A stretch of DNA of 64,000 nucleotides. Origin: Dioscorea cayenensis subsp. rotundata (Eukaryota; Streptophyta; Magnoliopsida; Dioscoreales; Dioscoreaceae). The DNA is taken from positions 23,501,637 to 23,565,636 of the forward strand of contig NC_052486.1 of NCBI RefSeq assembly GCF_009730915.1. Reading direction: 5' to 3'. The translations under genes were made by a program, and so were the position numbers. Shown here piece after piece: positions 1-11,381 of the stretch (position 1 is the stretch's first letter; every line of letters begins with the position of its first letter). A model generated the notes under the pieces. That model did no database searches. It was not told where the DNA came from and saw only the letters and a list, made by a program, of their open reading frames with translations.

Positions 1-425
1 CAACAATCCATATTTTTAGTAAAATTTACTATATATATATATATATGTATATATATGGTTTTGTGTAGAAATTAATAAGAATGAAAAAAATGTATATAAA
101 GAATTAATTCAGCTAATTTATATAATCAAAGTAATAATTAATTATAAAAAAATAAATTAATTGGAGAGATAATTTATTTTTCTTGATTTTAAAAGGACTG
201 ACCAATGTGAAATATACACCATAAAAGATGATGAACATTGATAACTTAATTATTTTTTTAATTATTTTTTTAATAGACTAATCCATTCCTCAATAACCAT
301 GCTTGCAGTAATAAGGTTTAGTATTGTCTGGTTATTAGACAAAATTTATATCAACAAATTAAAATAAAAATAATTTATTTAGATAATATATTTGTTTATT
401 TATATTTACTACCTCCATTGTTTAT

Positions 426-456
<31 letters not shown>

Positions 457-610
457 AACTTACAGGATTTTTAGGAGCAATAGCATCTAAACCAATTTAA
501 AGTAATATATCAAGAGTTATATAAAAAATAGATTTGTTTCCCAAACTTGTAACATCTCTTTTTATTTATTAATATATTTTCTATCTCCATTGTTTATCTT
601 TTCTTTTTAC

Positions 611-647
<37 letters not shown>

Positions 648-1630
648 GTTTTTGACTCATAGGTTTTTTAGGAACCATGACATCTGAACTAATTTATTAG
701 GGTAAATATCAAGAGTCCTATAAAAAGAGAAATTCTTTTTTAACTTTTAATATATATATACACACACACAACACACACAAGCATTTACTTAAACAACCAA
801 ATACTTTACTTGGCAAACCAAAACAATTAATAGTTCATTGTTACCTTCACAATTCATCACCAAACTATTTTGTTTATTTTAAATGATTTATGAATGTTCC
901 AAAACTGTACTCTTCTCAAGACATGTTCCTCTTGTTAAATATTGAATATATATATATAAATAAAACATAATAACAAATTGAAAGAGAACAGGGAAACATT
1001 TGTCCATTTGTAGGTGCAGCCTATCACTTAATGATAGACCTAAAAAAATTGTTTCATCTGACAAAAACAGTCCACACATAATCATATCAATCAATTCAAT
1101 TTGGTGAAAGACAAAAACAGAGTGCTATTTACTAGTTACAATCATATACACACTATAAAAAAAAACCATGAAATTTCCATAAATATTAATTTATTTACCA
1201 GATATAAATAACAACATTTATAGTAAGAATAACATTGACTGTACATAAGAAAGCTGTCTTTCTGTCTTTAGTTTTAAGACATTGAATTCATAACCTAACT
1301 TACATTTCTGAAACTAATATTATTATTATTTTTGTTTGATTATAAGTTGATGATTAATGAGGAAGTGTGAAGTGTGAACACCAGGACAGCCTTCAAAAAC
1401 TTTTGCCGTCCAAAACGTCACCTTCTTGTCCTTACTCTCAAGTCTCAACTAATTAATATATATATATATTAACATAATTAACAACAAGTTTTAAATAAAC
1501 AAATTACTAAACCAATTAAATGAGCAAATTGAATACACAATTCATGAGGAGTCCAAAAAAAAAATATAGATATATCATATATGAGAGATATTCTCATATC
1601 TGGTTGTACAAGCTTAAACATATATATACC

Positions 1631-1634
<4 letters not shown>

Positions 1635-1684
<50 letters not shown>
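1635..1684. repeat. (AT)25 microsatellite
   Basis: Uninterrupted alternating AT, 50 bases, the longest simple tract outside the LTR array. It is likely to vary in length between individuals. Many shorter (AT)n runs are scattered through the window. Confidence 0.95.
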
Positions 1685-1686
<2 letters not shown>

Positions 1687-2424
1687 ATGAAGATAATAAG
1701 AATAAAAATCTAATTGGCAATAAAGGGAATTATGTATGAATAATAAGCTACAATAAATAGCATGTGGAAATGAAAGAAAGTGACAAAATTAATACGTGGA
1801 GGAGGAGAAAGGTGAAATAGAATAAGAAGCAGCCCTAAAGACCAAATCTATCATAATCTAATCTTATGCTTCTCTCACACCTCCATATGCAAAGGTTCAT
1901 TGCACCTCCTCCTTCTCTTACTTATCCCCTCCTTTCCAAAATTCTTTCTTTCATTTTTCCACTCATTGGCCCCCACCATTAATATTCCTCTTTTTTAAAT
2001 GTATTTTTAATGTACATTTACATATATATAAATTTCATTACTTATAATCCAAACTATATATTGTTTCATGCTATTTAAATAATGATTTAATACTTAGCAA
2101 AATAATTTTTGTTTTCAGTTATCAATTTTTTTATAAGTTACAGATTCTAATTTAGTTCAGGCAAAATATTAAAAACTCTAAAAAAATAAAATAAAATGAG
2201 TTAAAAAATTTCAATCGATTGTGTTAGTATCATGTAAATGTTTTTTTTGCTTATGAATTGTTTATAAGAAATATATATATATTATATGAAATATTTACAC
2301 CATAAAAGAAAAAATTAAATAGGAAAAGATATATGAAAATAACTTTCACAACATTTATAAATGATGCATATTTATATATTAATTAAGTTTCTTAATTTTT
2401 CTTCACATGGTGGAGAGCATTACA

Positions 2425-2730
2425 CACGTGAGCACAAGAGCGTGGATGAAAAGGAAAACCTGGGTCCAGACACTAGCGAGCAAAACGTGTTCCTTTTTTT
2501 TCAAAAAAATATATAATTTAAAAAATGAAAAAAATCATGTAAGCAAAGCAATAACCCCAACAATAATAATAATAATAATAATTAAATCGAGAAAAAAAAG
2601 AAAAGGCTAATGATGTAGTAAGAGAAATAGACGGTCGGATTTCGACGCACCTTCCGTTTCACACGACCTCACACGTGCGCCGACACCAAGTCAAAAGATT
2701 CCGCCACCTTCACCTCTCGATTCGCACGTG
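2425..2730. promoter_or_regulatory. G-box cluster (three CACGTG)
   Basis: Perfect palindromic CACGTG hexamers lie at 2425-2430, 2672-2677 and 2725-2730, about 500-800 bases before the MYC2-like start codon. Seen directly. MYC-type bHLH proteins bind this hexamer, so the gene's own product, or G-box bZIP factors, could act here. That regulatory role is inference. Confidence 0.6.
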
Positions 2731-3227
2731 ACTTCGCTCCTGCTCTGGCGGCTGCTGTTAAAAAAATAATTTTTTTAAAAAACCAAATTACTGTTTTTAC
2801 AAGCAAGTAAAAAAATAGATATTTATGTCTGTTTGATCTAAGACAAAACCCAAATCCCAGCCGTCCATTAAAAAGATCTTTTAAGAAAAATAGTAAAAAA
2901 GAAAAAGTAGTAGTACTTAGTACTCTTTATACTGGTTTGGTTGGAAAAAGAAAATGAAAAGTAAATTAAAGTTCAAATGAAAATGAAATCAAAATGAAAA
3001 ATGAAAAACGAAAAAAATAGATGGAAAATGAAAATTGAAAATGAAAAAGGAATCCATCCCATTCCCACGCGTTCTTCATAATCGTTTAGGCTAAAACAAA
3101 ACCCCACCACCACCACCACTTCCTTCCTTCCGTGCTTCATCCTCTCTTCTCCTTCTTCTTCTTCTCCGCAAACCCTAACCCTAGTTAGTTTCTTGGTTGG
3201 ATGCTTACCTGAGAGAGAGAGAGAGAG

Positions 3228-5258
3228 ATGAATCTCTGGACGGATGATAACGCATCGATGATGGAGGCTTTTATGGCTTCCAGTGATTTACCAAGCTTTG
3301 GATGGCCTCCGGCGACACCGGCGCCGGCAACGGCACCGGTGGCGTCTCCTGGACCGCAGTATTTCAACCAGGAAACACTTCAGCAGCGGTTGCAGATGCT
3401 GATTGATAGTGCAAGGGAGAGGTGGACTTACGCGATTTTCTGGCAGAGTTCCGTCGATGTAGCCTCTGGGGATTCGCTGCTTGGATGGGGTGATGGGTAC
3501 TATAAGGGTTGTGAGGAGGATAAGAGGAAGCGGAGGATGGCCAGTGCTGCTTCCGCGGCGGAGCAGGAGCATAGGAAGCGTGTTTTGCGGGAGCTTAACT
3601 CGATGATATCTGGCGGAGGATCGTCGTCGCCGGATGAGGCGGTTGATGAGGAGGTTACGGATACTGAGTGGTTCTTTCTTGTTTCGATGACGCAGTCGTT
3701 TGTCAACGGGGGAGGGATCCCTGGGCAGGCGTTTTTTGCCGGCTCGGCGATGTGGATTGCCGGTGCGGAACGGCTCGCGACGGCGCCGTGCGAGCGTGCG
3801 CGGCAGGCGCAGGTGTTTGGGATCCAGACGATGGTGTGCGTGCCGATGGGGAGCGGTGTTGTGGAGCTTGGCTCCACGGCTCTTATCTATCACAGCGTGG
3901 AGATCATGAACAAGGTGCGATCTCTTTTCAGCTTCAACGCTCTTGAGATGAGCCCGGCCGGGCCGTTCTTAGCGCCGCAGGCGGCGGCTGCGAACGTGAC
4001 CGTGATGACGCCGGTTGGATCGCCGCCGGTGACGGAGCAGGGGGAGAGCGACCCCGCGGCACTGTGGATCTCGGATCCGTCAATCATTGAGATGAAGAAT
4101 TCCGTCTCTGCGGCCGAGATCTCGATCTCAAAACCCCCGACGGCGCCGTACGATAATCCCAGCTCCAGCACCCTGACGGAAACCCCTAGCTCGATCTATC
4201 TCCACAGCCATCACCAGAACAGCAGCAACAACAACCATCATCATCATCATCATCATCATCCTCAATCACAGTCTTTGTTCACTAGAGACTTCAATCTCTC
4301 CTCCAACCCGCACCAAAATTGCAAGCCGGAATCCGGCGAGATCTTGAATTTCACCGAAGGTCGGAGAGATCCCTCAGTCCACGCCTCCCAGCACCCAATC
4401 ATTGACCAAACCAAGCAGAAGCGATCGACGGCAGCCACATCTCGGGGAAGCAACGAAGAAGGCATGCTTTCCTTCTCCTCCGCCACTCTATCTCGTCCCT
4501 CACCAGTCTCCAGCAATCTAAAACCCACCACCAACGCCAACGGCAACAGCAAAAGCACCGCCAATGGCAACGGGGTCATCACCGGCGGCGGCGATTCCGA
4601 CCACTCCGATCTCGAAGCATCCGTCCGTGAAGTTGAAAGCAGCCCAGTAGTGGTCGAACCCGAGAAGCGTCCACGCAAACGCGGCCGCAAACCAGCCAAC
4701 GGCCGTGAAGAACCCCTCAACCACGTCGAAGCCGAACGGCAACGGCGGGAGAAGCTCAACCAAAAGTTCTACGCCCTCCGCGCCGTCGTCCCCAACGTGT
4801 CGAAGATGGACAAAGCTTCCCTCCTCGGCGACGCCATCTCCTACATCAACGAGCTCCGTTCCAAGCTCCAAACCATAGAAACCGAGAAACAAGCACTCGA
4901 AACCGAAATCGAAACCGTCAAAAACGACCCAACCTCTGCTCGGTCGTCCGATCACGAGATGAAGTCCATGATGAACGGTGGAGGAGGCGCCAGGTGTATT
5001 GGTGTCGAGATCGAGGTCAAAATCCTCGGTTCCGAAGCGATGATACGGGTTCAATGCATCAAAAGGAATCACCCAGCGGCTTGGCTCATGGCGGCTCTGC
5101 GCGAGCTGGACCTTGACGTGCACTATGCCAGCGTGTCCGTAGTGAAAGAGCTTATGATACTGCAAGCCACAGTGCGAATGCTTAGCCGAGCCTACACTCA
5201 AGAGCAGCTCAGCGCCGCCCTCTACTCCAAAGTAGCCGAGCCGCCAAATCATCGGTAG
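3228..5258 (+). CDS. MYC2: MYC2-like bHLH transcription factor
   Basis: Intronless 676-residue protein; the Arabidopsis MYC2 gene is also intronless and codes about 620 residues. In order: a bHLH-MYC N-terminal domain (about 50-235) with [22 protein letters not shown] and [11 protein letters not shown], the region that contacts JAZ repressors and MED25 in the family; a low-complexity middle with a His8 run near residue 335; a basic [10 protein letters not shown] nuclear signal; a bHLH (about 495-545) with the DNA-reading His, Glu and Arg of HVEAERQRR; a leucine-rich helix; and a C-terminal ACT-like fold ending near residue 670. It acts in the nucleus as a G-box-binding regulator of jasmonate responses. 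The start is the first ATG after a GA-repeat leader and gives the family-typical [16 protein letters not shown] opening. It could be MYC2, MYC3 or MYC4; assignment as one orthologue is not certain. Confidence 0.95.
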   Translation: MNLWTDDNASMMEAFMASSDLPSFGWPPATPAPATAPVASPGPQYFNQETLQQRLQMLIDSARERWTYAIFWQSSVDVASGDSLLGWGDGYYKGCEEDKRKRRMASAASAAEQEHRKRVLRELNSMISGGGSSSPDEAVDEEVTDTEWFFLVSMTQSFVNGGGIPGQAFFAGSAMWIAGAERLATAPCERARQAQVFGIQTMVCVPMGSGVVELGSTALIYHSVEIMNKVRSLFSFNALEMSPAGPFLAPQAAAANVTVMTPVGSPPVTEQGESDPAALWISDPSIIEMKNSVSAAEISISKPPTAPYDNPSSSTLTETPSSIYLHSHHQNSSNNNHHHHHHHHPQSQSLFTRDFNLSSNPHQNCKPESGEILNFTEGRRDPSVHASQHPIIDQTKQKRSTAATSRGSNEEGMLSFSSATLSRPSPVSSNLKPTTNANGNSKSTANGNGVITGGGDSDHSDLEASVREVESSPVVVEPEKRPRKRGRKPANGREEPLNHVEAERQRREKLNQKFYALRAVVPNVSKMDKASLLGDAISYINELRSKLQTIETEKQALETEIETVKNDPTSARSSDHEMKSMMNGGGGARCIGVEIEVKILGSEAMIRVQCIKRNHPAAWLMAALRELDLDVHYASVSVVKELMILQATVRMLSRAYTQEQLSAALYSKVAEPPNHR

Positions 5259-5281
5259 AGAAAATATTATATATATATAGT

Positions 5282-5282
5282 T

Positions 5283-5313
<31 letters not shown>

Positions 5314-5317
5314 TTCT

Positions 5318-5348
<31 letters not shown>
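5282..5348. repeat. (AT)n and (ATC)n microsatellites in MYC2 3' region
   Basis: An (AT)n tract at 5282-5308 and an (ATC)10 tract at 5319-5348 directly follow the MYC2-like stop codon and probably lie in its 3' untranslated region. They are plain simple repeats. Confidence 0.9.
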
Positions 5349-5349
<1 letters not shown>

Positions 5350-6052
5350 GCGACTAATCTAATAACTCAGTGAGCTATTTTACGAAGCTGGAGATTTTTC
5401 ATGCCTCTGAGCCTTTTTTTTTGGGCTTTTATATCTACTTTTATTAATATTGTTGTTGCTACTGATGATGTTATTGTTGGTGGTGGTGGTGTTAATGTTG
5501 TTGTTATTGTATACTAGGATATGCTACTATGTTAGATGCCTTCCATGTAAATGTGTATAGATTTTGCAGCGTTTTTGCAGTTAGTTCTCTCTCTCCTTTT
5601 ATATTCTATACATATATATATATATATATATAGGTATTATATGTGGAAAAAGGAAGAAGAGGAATGAATATCTTGTTTAGATTGGCTAGTGACAAGAGTA
5701 GGATATGTTGTGGTTTGGAATGAGGAATGTGTGGGCGAAGATGGAGGCCACGTTTTAATATGGGCTGTTTGTTTGTTTGTTTGTTTGTTGACTGATGTCT
5801 TGTTAAAGTTGGTCCTTGTTTGGTTTGTTTTGGGCTTTTGAAATGCATGGAAACATGTATGTAATGGCATAATGAGACAATCACCAACATTTTTTTATTT
5901 CTGTTCTGTGATATATATCTCATCTTTCCGGGTTGTTTTTCTATGTAAATAATAAATATCTCTACTCACAACAAAAAGCCCATAATCTTTGGATTCCTCT
6001 TGTTTAATAAAATTATATCATATTCTATAATACAGTAAAACATCACACCAAA
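5349..6052. other. 3' region of MYC2-like gene and spacer
   Basis: No gene seen. T/G-rich sequence consistent with 3' untranslated and downstream DNA. A GTTT repeat lies near 5768-5790 and an (AT)n run near 5610-5632. Confidence 0.6.
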
Positions 6053-6137
6053 GGGGTGGTGGCGCAGTTGGCTAGCGCGTAGGTCTCATAGCTTCTGAGT
6101 TATCCTGAGGTCGAGAGTTCGAGCCTCTCTCACCCCA
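6053..6137 (+). tRNA. trnM-CAT: tRNA-Met (CAT), elongator, with intron
   Basis: A full cloverleaf can be drawn. The acceptor stem GGGGTGG pairs with TCACCCC, followed by discriminator A6137. The D stem is GCGC/GCGC, and the T stem is GAGAG/CTCTC around a TTCGAGC loop. The anticodon CAT is at 6087-6089. An 11-base intron (6091-6101, GCTTCTGAGTT) follows the base 3' of the anticodon, the position used by plant nuclear elongator tRNA-Met genes. No CCA is encoded. A run of T after 6146 could serve as the pol III terminator. Confidence 0.93.
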
Positions 6138-6356
6138 AATATATTCCCTTTTTTATTAAACTGTTTTAAAAAAACAATTTAATCTAATTTTAATTTATAT
6201 TAAAATAAATAAATTAAAATTAGAATTGATAACTTCACCACGCACGTCATCAAAAGTCCAGAACTCCAGACCGAGTCCAAACATCCCAAAAAATTTCAAT
6301 GCATTCACATGCAATTCACACGCATTTACGTGCCCAACAAGCACTCCTCTCATCCC

Positions 6357-6363
6357 TATATAA
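6357..6363 (+). promoter_or_regulatory. TATA box of VQ gene
   Basis: TATATAA lies 47 bases before the ATG at 6410. Transcription would then start near 6388, which excludes the upstream in-frame ATG at 6299 and decides the start of the VQ protein. Confidence 0.6.
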
Positions 6364-6409
6364 TTCCCCCTCATTTCCCTTAATTAACAACATCTTCAAC
6401 ACCACCAAC

Positions 6410-6736
6410 ATGACTAAATCCCAAGTCCATTTTCATGATCACAACAACAACAATCTCAAAATTCACAAGCTTGGAAAATCCATCAAGAAACCTACCCATT
6501 CTGATTTCTTTGTAAATATCAATAAGGATGATTTCCTTACTGTTGTACAACAGCTCACCGGCGGCAGCGGCCCACCTCCTGCTGCCGATAAGCAACGGCC
6601 ACCTCCTTTGGCTCCCATTCCCCGTCACCTTCCTCCTCCTCCTCCTCCTCCGGCTTTGTCTCCGTTATCGGCTTACATTCAATATCTTGAGCTCTCTTTG
6701 CTTGCCTCTCCAATTTTCCCCTCTGCTCCTTCTTGA
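6410..6736 (+). CDS. VQ-motif protein
   Basis: Single-exon protein of 108 residues. It has a basic N-terminal half (KLGKSIKKP), then DDFLTVVQQLTG, which matches the VQ core FxxxVQxxTG with Val-Gln at residues 46-47. A proline-rich stretch follows (nine prolines in a row near residues 75-83), then a hydrophobic serine-rich tail. VQ proteins are plant nuclear cofactors that bind WRKY factors and MAP kinases through the VQ core. The frame is open upstream to 6299, but the TATA box at 6357 argues for the ATG at 6410. Small, intronless and proline-rich is normal for the family. I cannot assign a numbered VQ orthologue. Confidence 0.85.
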   Translation: MTKSQVHFHDHNNNNLKIHKLGKSIKKPTHSDFFVNINKDDFLTVVQQLTGGSGPPPAADKQRPPPLAPIPRHLPPPPPPPALSPLSAYIQYLELSLLASPIFPSAPS

Positions 6737-8421
6737 AACTCTTTTTCATCCATTTTAAATAGATAAATTAAATTTTTTTATATAATATATATTTATGTAT
6801 ATGTAATTATTTCAATTATATATGTCTCCCAATTGGTGTTGCAGGTTGAAGTGCAAGAGCTGATTTTAGTATAGCCCTGCTAAAGGAGTTGAATTTCTCA
6901 TCACTCTTCATCAATAATGTAAATAGAGTACAGAAGACCTCGAGTAAATACATAAACCAAGATTAAATAATAGTCGACAAGTATATGAGAAAAATAAAAT
7001 AGAGCTTTTAAGAAATGATCGCTCTCAAAAAAAATTATGTATTTATGATATTTTGAGATGTCTTTGTATTTATTATTTATTTATATATATATATATTTTT
7101 TCTTGGAAAATAAGATGACTGAAAGAATTGAACAGAGTAATTAATGTGTGTGTATATGTATAAAATTTTATTGATATCAAGAATCAGTAAGACTTTGAAA
7201 AAGAATACCAATGGTGCGAGATCTACACGTTAACACATACATAAAATAATATATTAAATTAAAATTCATTGACTTATTTTATAATAAATAAATTACTCTT
7301 CCAGATACAAAAAGGAAATAAAGACTTTTCATCAAAACAATTTAAGATATATGTTCATGAACATAATTCCAAATTATTACAAATTTTTTTAGATAAAAAA
7401 AGAAAAAGCCATAAAGTTTAACATAGAGGTCCCAACCATCTCTCATTTCTTTTGTTGATAATATAAATTAAAAAAAAAACCTTTTCCAACAAGTAGATAA
7501 TAAAAAAGTCTTTAAAAAACAATAGATTGACAAATCTTAGCATCCAATTCATAATCAATGCTTTCATGCAACCAAAGTGAGCAACACTTTCTAAAGCAAC
7601 TTCTCAACCACATGACCAAACTAAAACGTTCAAAAGAGTGTTTTTACTTTCTAACCCATTGACCAATATCAAAATTACTTAACATAAACTTTTCAAAATT
7701 TTTAATACCACTGTTGAGGTCTTTTTAATAGTATATATATACACACACACAAACATTAGATAAATATGGACAAATACATGCAGCTTATTCATTTATATCT
7801 ATATATATATATATAATTTAGATGAGCCGTTGATAAAATTCTAACTTTCAATTTTTAATTTGAGAGAAATAAAATACTACTTTAATTTGGGTGGAAAATA
7901 AAATATCACTTTTATATTGTAAAAATGGTTTTTATTACAATTTAATTCAAAAAAAAATATAATTTTCATGTATTGAATATAAGATATGACAAATACCTTC
8001 TATTTGTAATATATAAATTTTTATTTTTATAAAAAAATCATGATTTATTTATTGATTTTTTATTAACATTAATTATATATATAATATTTAATAATAAATA
8101 TTATTAAAATTTGTATATAAAAAAATAAGAAAAAAACCATTCACCTTCTTCATGTCTCCCAGGGGCATAATGGGAAAACCAGTAGATAATCACTTGGGCA
8201 GTACGGACATTAAAGGTAAATAAACCTAATTCCCAAAATACCCCCACTTCCTCTTTCAGTGCAACCAGGGCTATTTTGGTCATAACATCATAAATCTCTT
8301 CTCTCTCTACTCTCTCTCACTCTCTCTACAGAAAGCAAAGAGGAAGTGAGCATTCTTCTTCTCTTTCATTTTCCAGTGCGCATTTTAGGGTATTCATTCC
8401 ATTCAATCTCATCTGGCAACA
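6737..8421. other. Intergenic region between VQ and WEB genes
   Basis: AT-rich DNA with no gene seen. The last 250 bases are less AT-rich and end in a CT-repeat leader (8297-8329), probably the promoter and 5' leader of the WEB-family gene. Confidence 0.6.
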
Positions 8422-11381
8422 ATGCTGGGCTCCAAATCTAAGTAAGTGCTTTGAGTTTTATCAGATCTGAATCTTTTTCCGCCTTAAAGTTGTGATTTTT
8501 ATCATGTATTTTTTGCATCTGATTTTGGTATCTGATGGTTTGATCTGCTTGTTGTGTTATAGTTTGCTGTGATTTCATTGTCAAGATGCCACCTTTCCTT
8601 TTTGTTATCTATTTGTGTTTAATGAGTTCCCTTGCCCAATCCAGGGCTTGATCTGGTTTTCAACTTGTTTGTGATGGTAGGGTTGTTACTAAATTAGGGT
8701 TTTTTTTTTTGCCCCTTTTGTCTGTGATTGTTGTGGAATTTGTATGATGTTTCAAGGTTCTGTGAATTTGATGGCAATTTGAGTACTTTGTGGAGAATGT
8801 CACTGTTGGATGTGTGTTTGACATCTCTTTGGGTTTGATTTTTGTTTGTTCTAATGCTTGGATTTTGATCAGATCTGGTTTGTCTGAAGCTTCAAGTAAC
8901 AAAACTACACCTGCAACTCCTAGGGTTAGTAAAATAGGCAGGGCAGGATCGGCAAAGACAGACTCTGATTTGCCTTCTCCAATGCAAATTCCGCGCCTTT
9001 CGATTGATCGATCACCGAGATCCATTGAGTCTAAGCCTGCTGTTGAACGCCGAGCGACAAAGATGAGCAGCACTCCACCGGATGTAAGAGAACTGAAAAT
9101 TCTGCCTAAAATGTTTATGTTAATGCTAAATTTGGTCTTTTTGAAATATGAAACTTGATTCCAGAAGCAATCGCGGCCGTTGAAGGCGTCGGAGTTGCAA
9201 GCGCAGCTCAATGCGGTTCAGGATGATCTTAAGAAGGCGAAGGAGCGGTTTGCATTGGTTGAAAAAGAGAAAACTCAGGCTCTTGAGGAATTGAAGGATG
9301 CGAAGAGATTGGCCGAGGAAGCGAATGAGAAGCTCCAAGAAGCTCTTGTTGCTAAGAAGAAAGCAGAGGAGGGGTTGGAGATTGAGAAGTTCCGGGCTGA
9401 TGAACTTGAGCAAGCTGGCATTGAAGCGGCTCAGAAGAGGGATGAGGAGTGGCAGAAGGAGCTTGAAAATGTCCAAAGCCAGCACACCATGGATGTCTCG
9501 GCATTGCTTTCTACTACTCAGGAACTCCAGAGGGTGAAGCATGAACTTGTGATGACTACCGATGCGAAGAACACTGCACTGAGCCATGCCGATGATGCTA
9601 TGAAGATTGCCGAGATCAATGCTGAAAAGGTGGAGATCTTATCTGGGGAGGTGAATCGGCTTAAAGCATTGCTTGATTCTAAGCTGGAGAGTAAGAGCAG
9701 TGAGGCCGCGGAACAGGTCAAGCAGTTGGATTTGGAGATTTTAGCTTTGAAGCAAGAGCTTGAGAAAGCAAAGGCGGCTGAAGAGAAGTTGGTGCAGATG
9801 GAAGCGTTGATCGAAAGGCTTAGAATTGAGGTAATTGATGTGAAGAAAGCCGAATCGGAGGTGAGTAATCTAGTGGATGAGTGGAAGAAGAAGGCAGAGT
9901 TGTTGGAATCTCGTGTGGATGAGGCTACTCAATCTGAAAAGTCCTCACTTGATTCTCTTGCTTCGGCCCAGAAACAGCTTGAGGACACCAATGCTTCATT
10001 GCAGGATGCAGAATCTGAAATTGGTGCTCTTAAAGGGAAAGTTGAGTCTTTGGAAATTGAGGTGGCAATGTACAAACAGGATCTTGAAGAATCAAATCGG
10101 TTTGTTGATTTAGCAAAGCAAGAAGCAGTGGAATTAGGGAAAACAGTTGAAGTTTTGAAGTCTGACCTTAAAACAGTTGAAGAAGAGAAGTTGCGAGCAC
10201 TGAACAATGAAAAGGTAGCGGCTTCAAATATGGAAAGCTTGTCGGATGAAAAGGAAAAACTGGCTAATGAGCTCGAGATGGCTTGCCAGGAAGGAGAGAA
10301 AGTGAAGAGGGCGATGGAAGGCCTGACTTCAGCATTGCATGAAGCATCTGCGGAAGCAAGGGACACCCAAGAACGGCTTCTGATGAAGCAAGCTGAGGTT
10401 GAGAGCTGTCGCACTCAGATAGAGGAGCTGCAATTGGCTTTGAAGAACACCCAGGAAAGCTGTGAAGTCAAGCTTGATGAAGCAAAATATGACGTCGTTT
10501 GCCTAAGAAACTCGGTAGAGAAGTATGAAACAGAAGCCCGGAGCTCGAAGGCCGAGTGGGATGAGAAAGAATCTAGTTTTGTGAATGCTGTGAGGAAATC
10601 GGAAGAAGAAATTGTAGCCATTAAACTTGAAATGAGCAAAGCTGCATCATCCCTAGAAGCAGCGAAACTTGAAGTACAGACTGTGAAAGGCGAGGGAGTT
10701 GAGCTTCTGAGTAAGTTAAGAAAAGCTGAATCCGATTTAAGCATTGCCAATAAGACTGTTGAGGAAACCAAAGCTGAGAGTTTGCAATTGAAAGAAAAGT
10801 TATTGGATAGAGAGAATGAAGTGCAAAGTATCACTCAAGAGAATGATGAGCTCCGATGTAGAGAAGCAGCTGCTCAAGAGAAAGTGAAAGAGTTGTCTGC
10901 ATTGCTTGCAGATGCAATAGCCAAGAAGGACGAAGAAAATTGCGAGTTTGAGCTCTCAAAGAGTGAGAAGGAATATGAGCTACTGCCCGATGCTGCTGAA
11001 ATCCCAAAGGAAGACACAGAAAAACCAATGGCAAAAGAAGACTTGAAAGTTGATGAGTTCTTCAGAGAAGAATCAATACCGAAAGAAGAGAAGGGCAATG
11101 CATACGCTGAAGAAGCGGCAGCCAATGCCGGACCTAAGATGTGGGAAAGCTGCAAAATTACCGACAAAGATTTGTCGCCGGAGAGGGAACATGAGGCCGA
11201 ATCAATCGACGATGACAATGATTCAAAGACAGATACCAGAAGCTTTGAGCAAACTAATGGATTACCATCAGAAGATGTGGAAAATGGATCGACATCACCG
11301 ACCAAGCAACAACAAAAGAAGAAGAAACCTTTGCTGCAGAAGTTCGGCAGCCTTCTGAAGAAGAAGAACAACCACAAGTAA
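8422..11381 (+). CDS. WEB family coiled-coil protein
   Basis: Three exons: 8422-8441, 8873-9083 and 9165-11381, all with GT-AG borders and consistent phase, giving about 815 residues. The short first exon codes MLGSKSK and joins to SGLSEASS. The N-terminal 80 residues are Ser/Pro/Arg-rich, as in the putative WEB-family proteins of Arabidopsis (At3g02930/At5g16730 type). From KASELQAQLNAVQDDLKKAK onward there is a nearly unbroken heptad-rich coiled coil to about residue 690, rich in Glu, Lys, Leu and Ala. An acidic stretch follows, and the protein ends in a very basic tail (KKKKPLLQKFGSLLKKKN). WEB1 in this family supports actin-dependent chloroplast movement; whether this member does so is unknown. 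No membrane segment or catalytic motif is seen. Confidence 0.88.

Larger units (their letters stand above)
1..3227. other. AT-rich region upstream of MYC2-like gene
   Basis: No convincing gene is visible on either strand. The short open frames here are low-complexity AT sequence. The stretch holds a (TTA)12 microsatellite at 611-646, an (AT)25 tract at 1635-1684, smaller (AT)n runs, and the G-box cluster listed separately. The last 150 bases are CT-rich and end in a GA repeat just before the MYC2 start, as in plant 5' leaders; a telomere-like AAACCCTAACCCTAG string lies near 3170. Confidence 0.7.

Noticed and set aside
3288-5252. Long antisense open frames over the MYC2-like gene
   Set aside because: They mirror the GC-rich coding strand. 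They show no domain and no independent start signals.
6299-6409. Upstream start for the VQ protein (37 extra residues)
   Set aside because: A TATA box at 6357 places transcription start after this ATG, and the extra residues match nothing in the VQ family.
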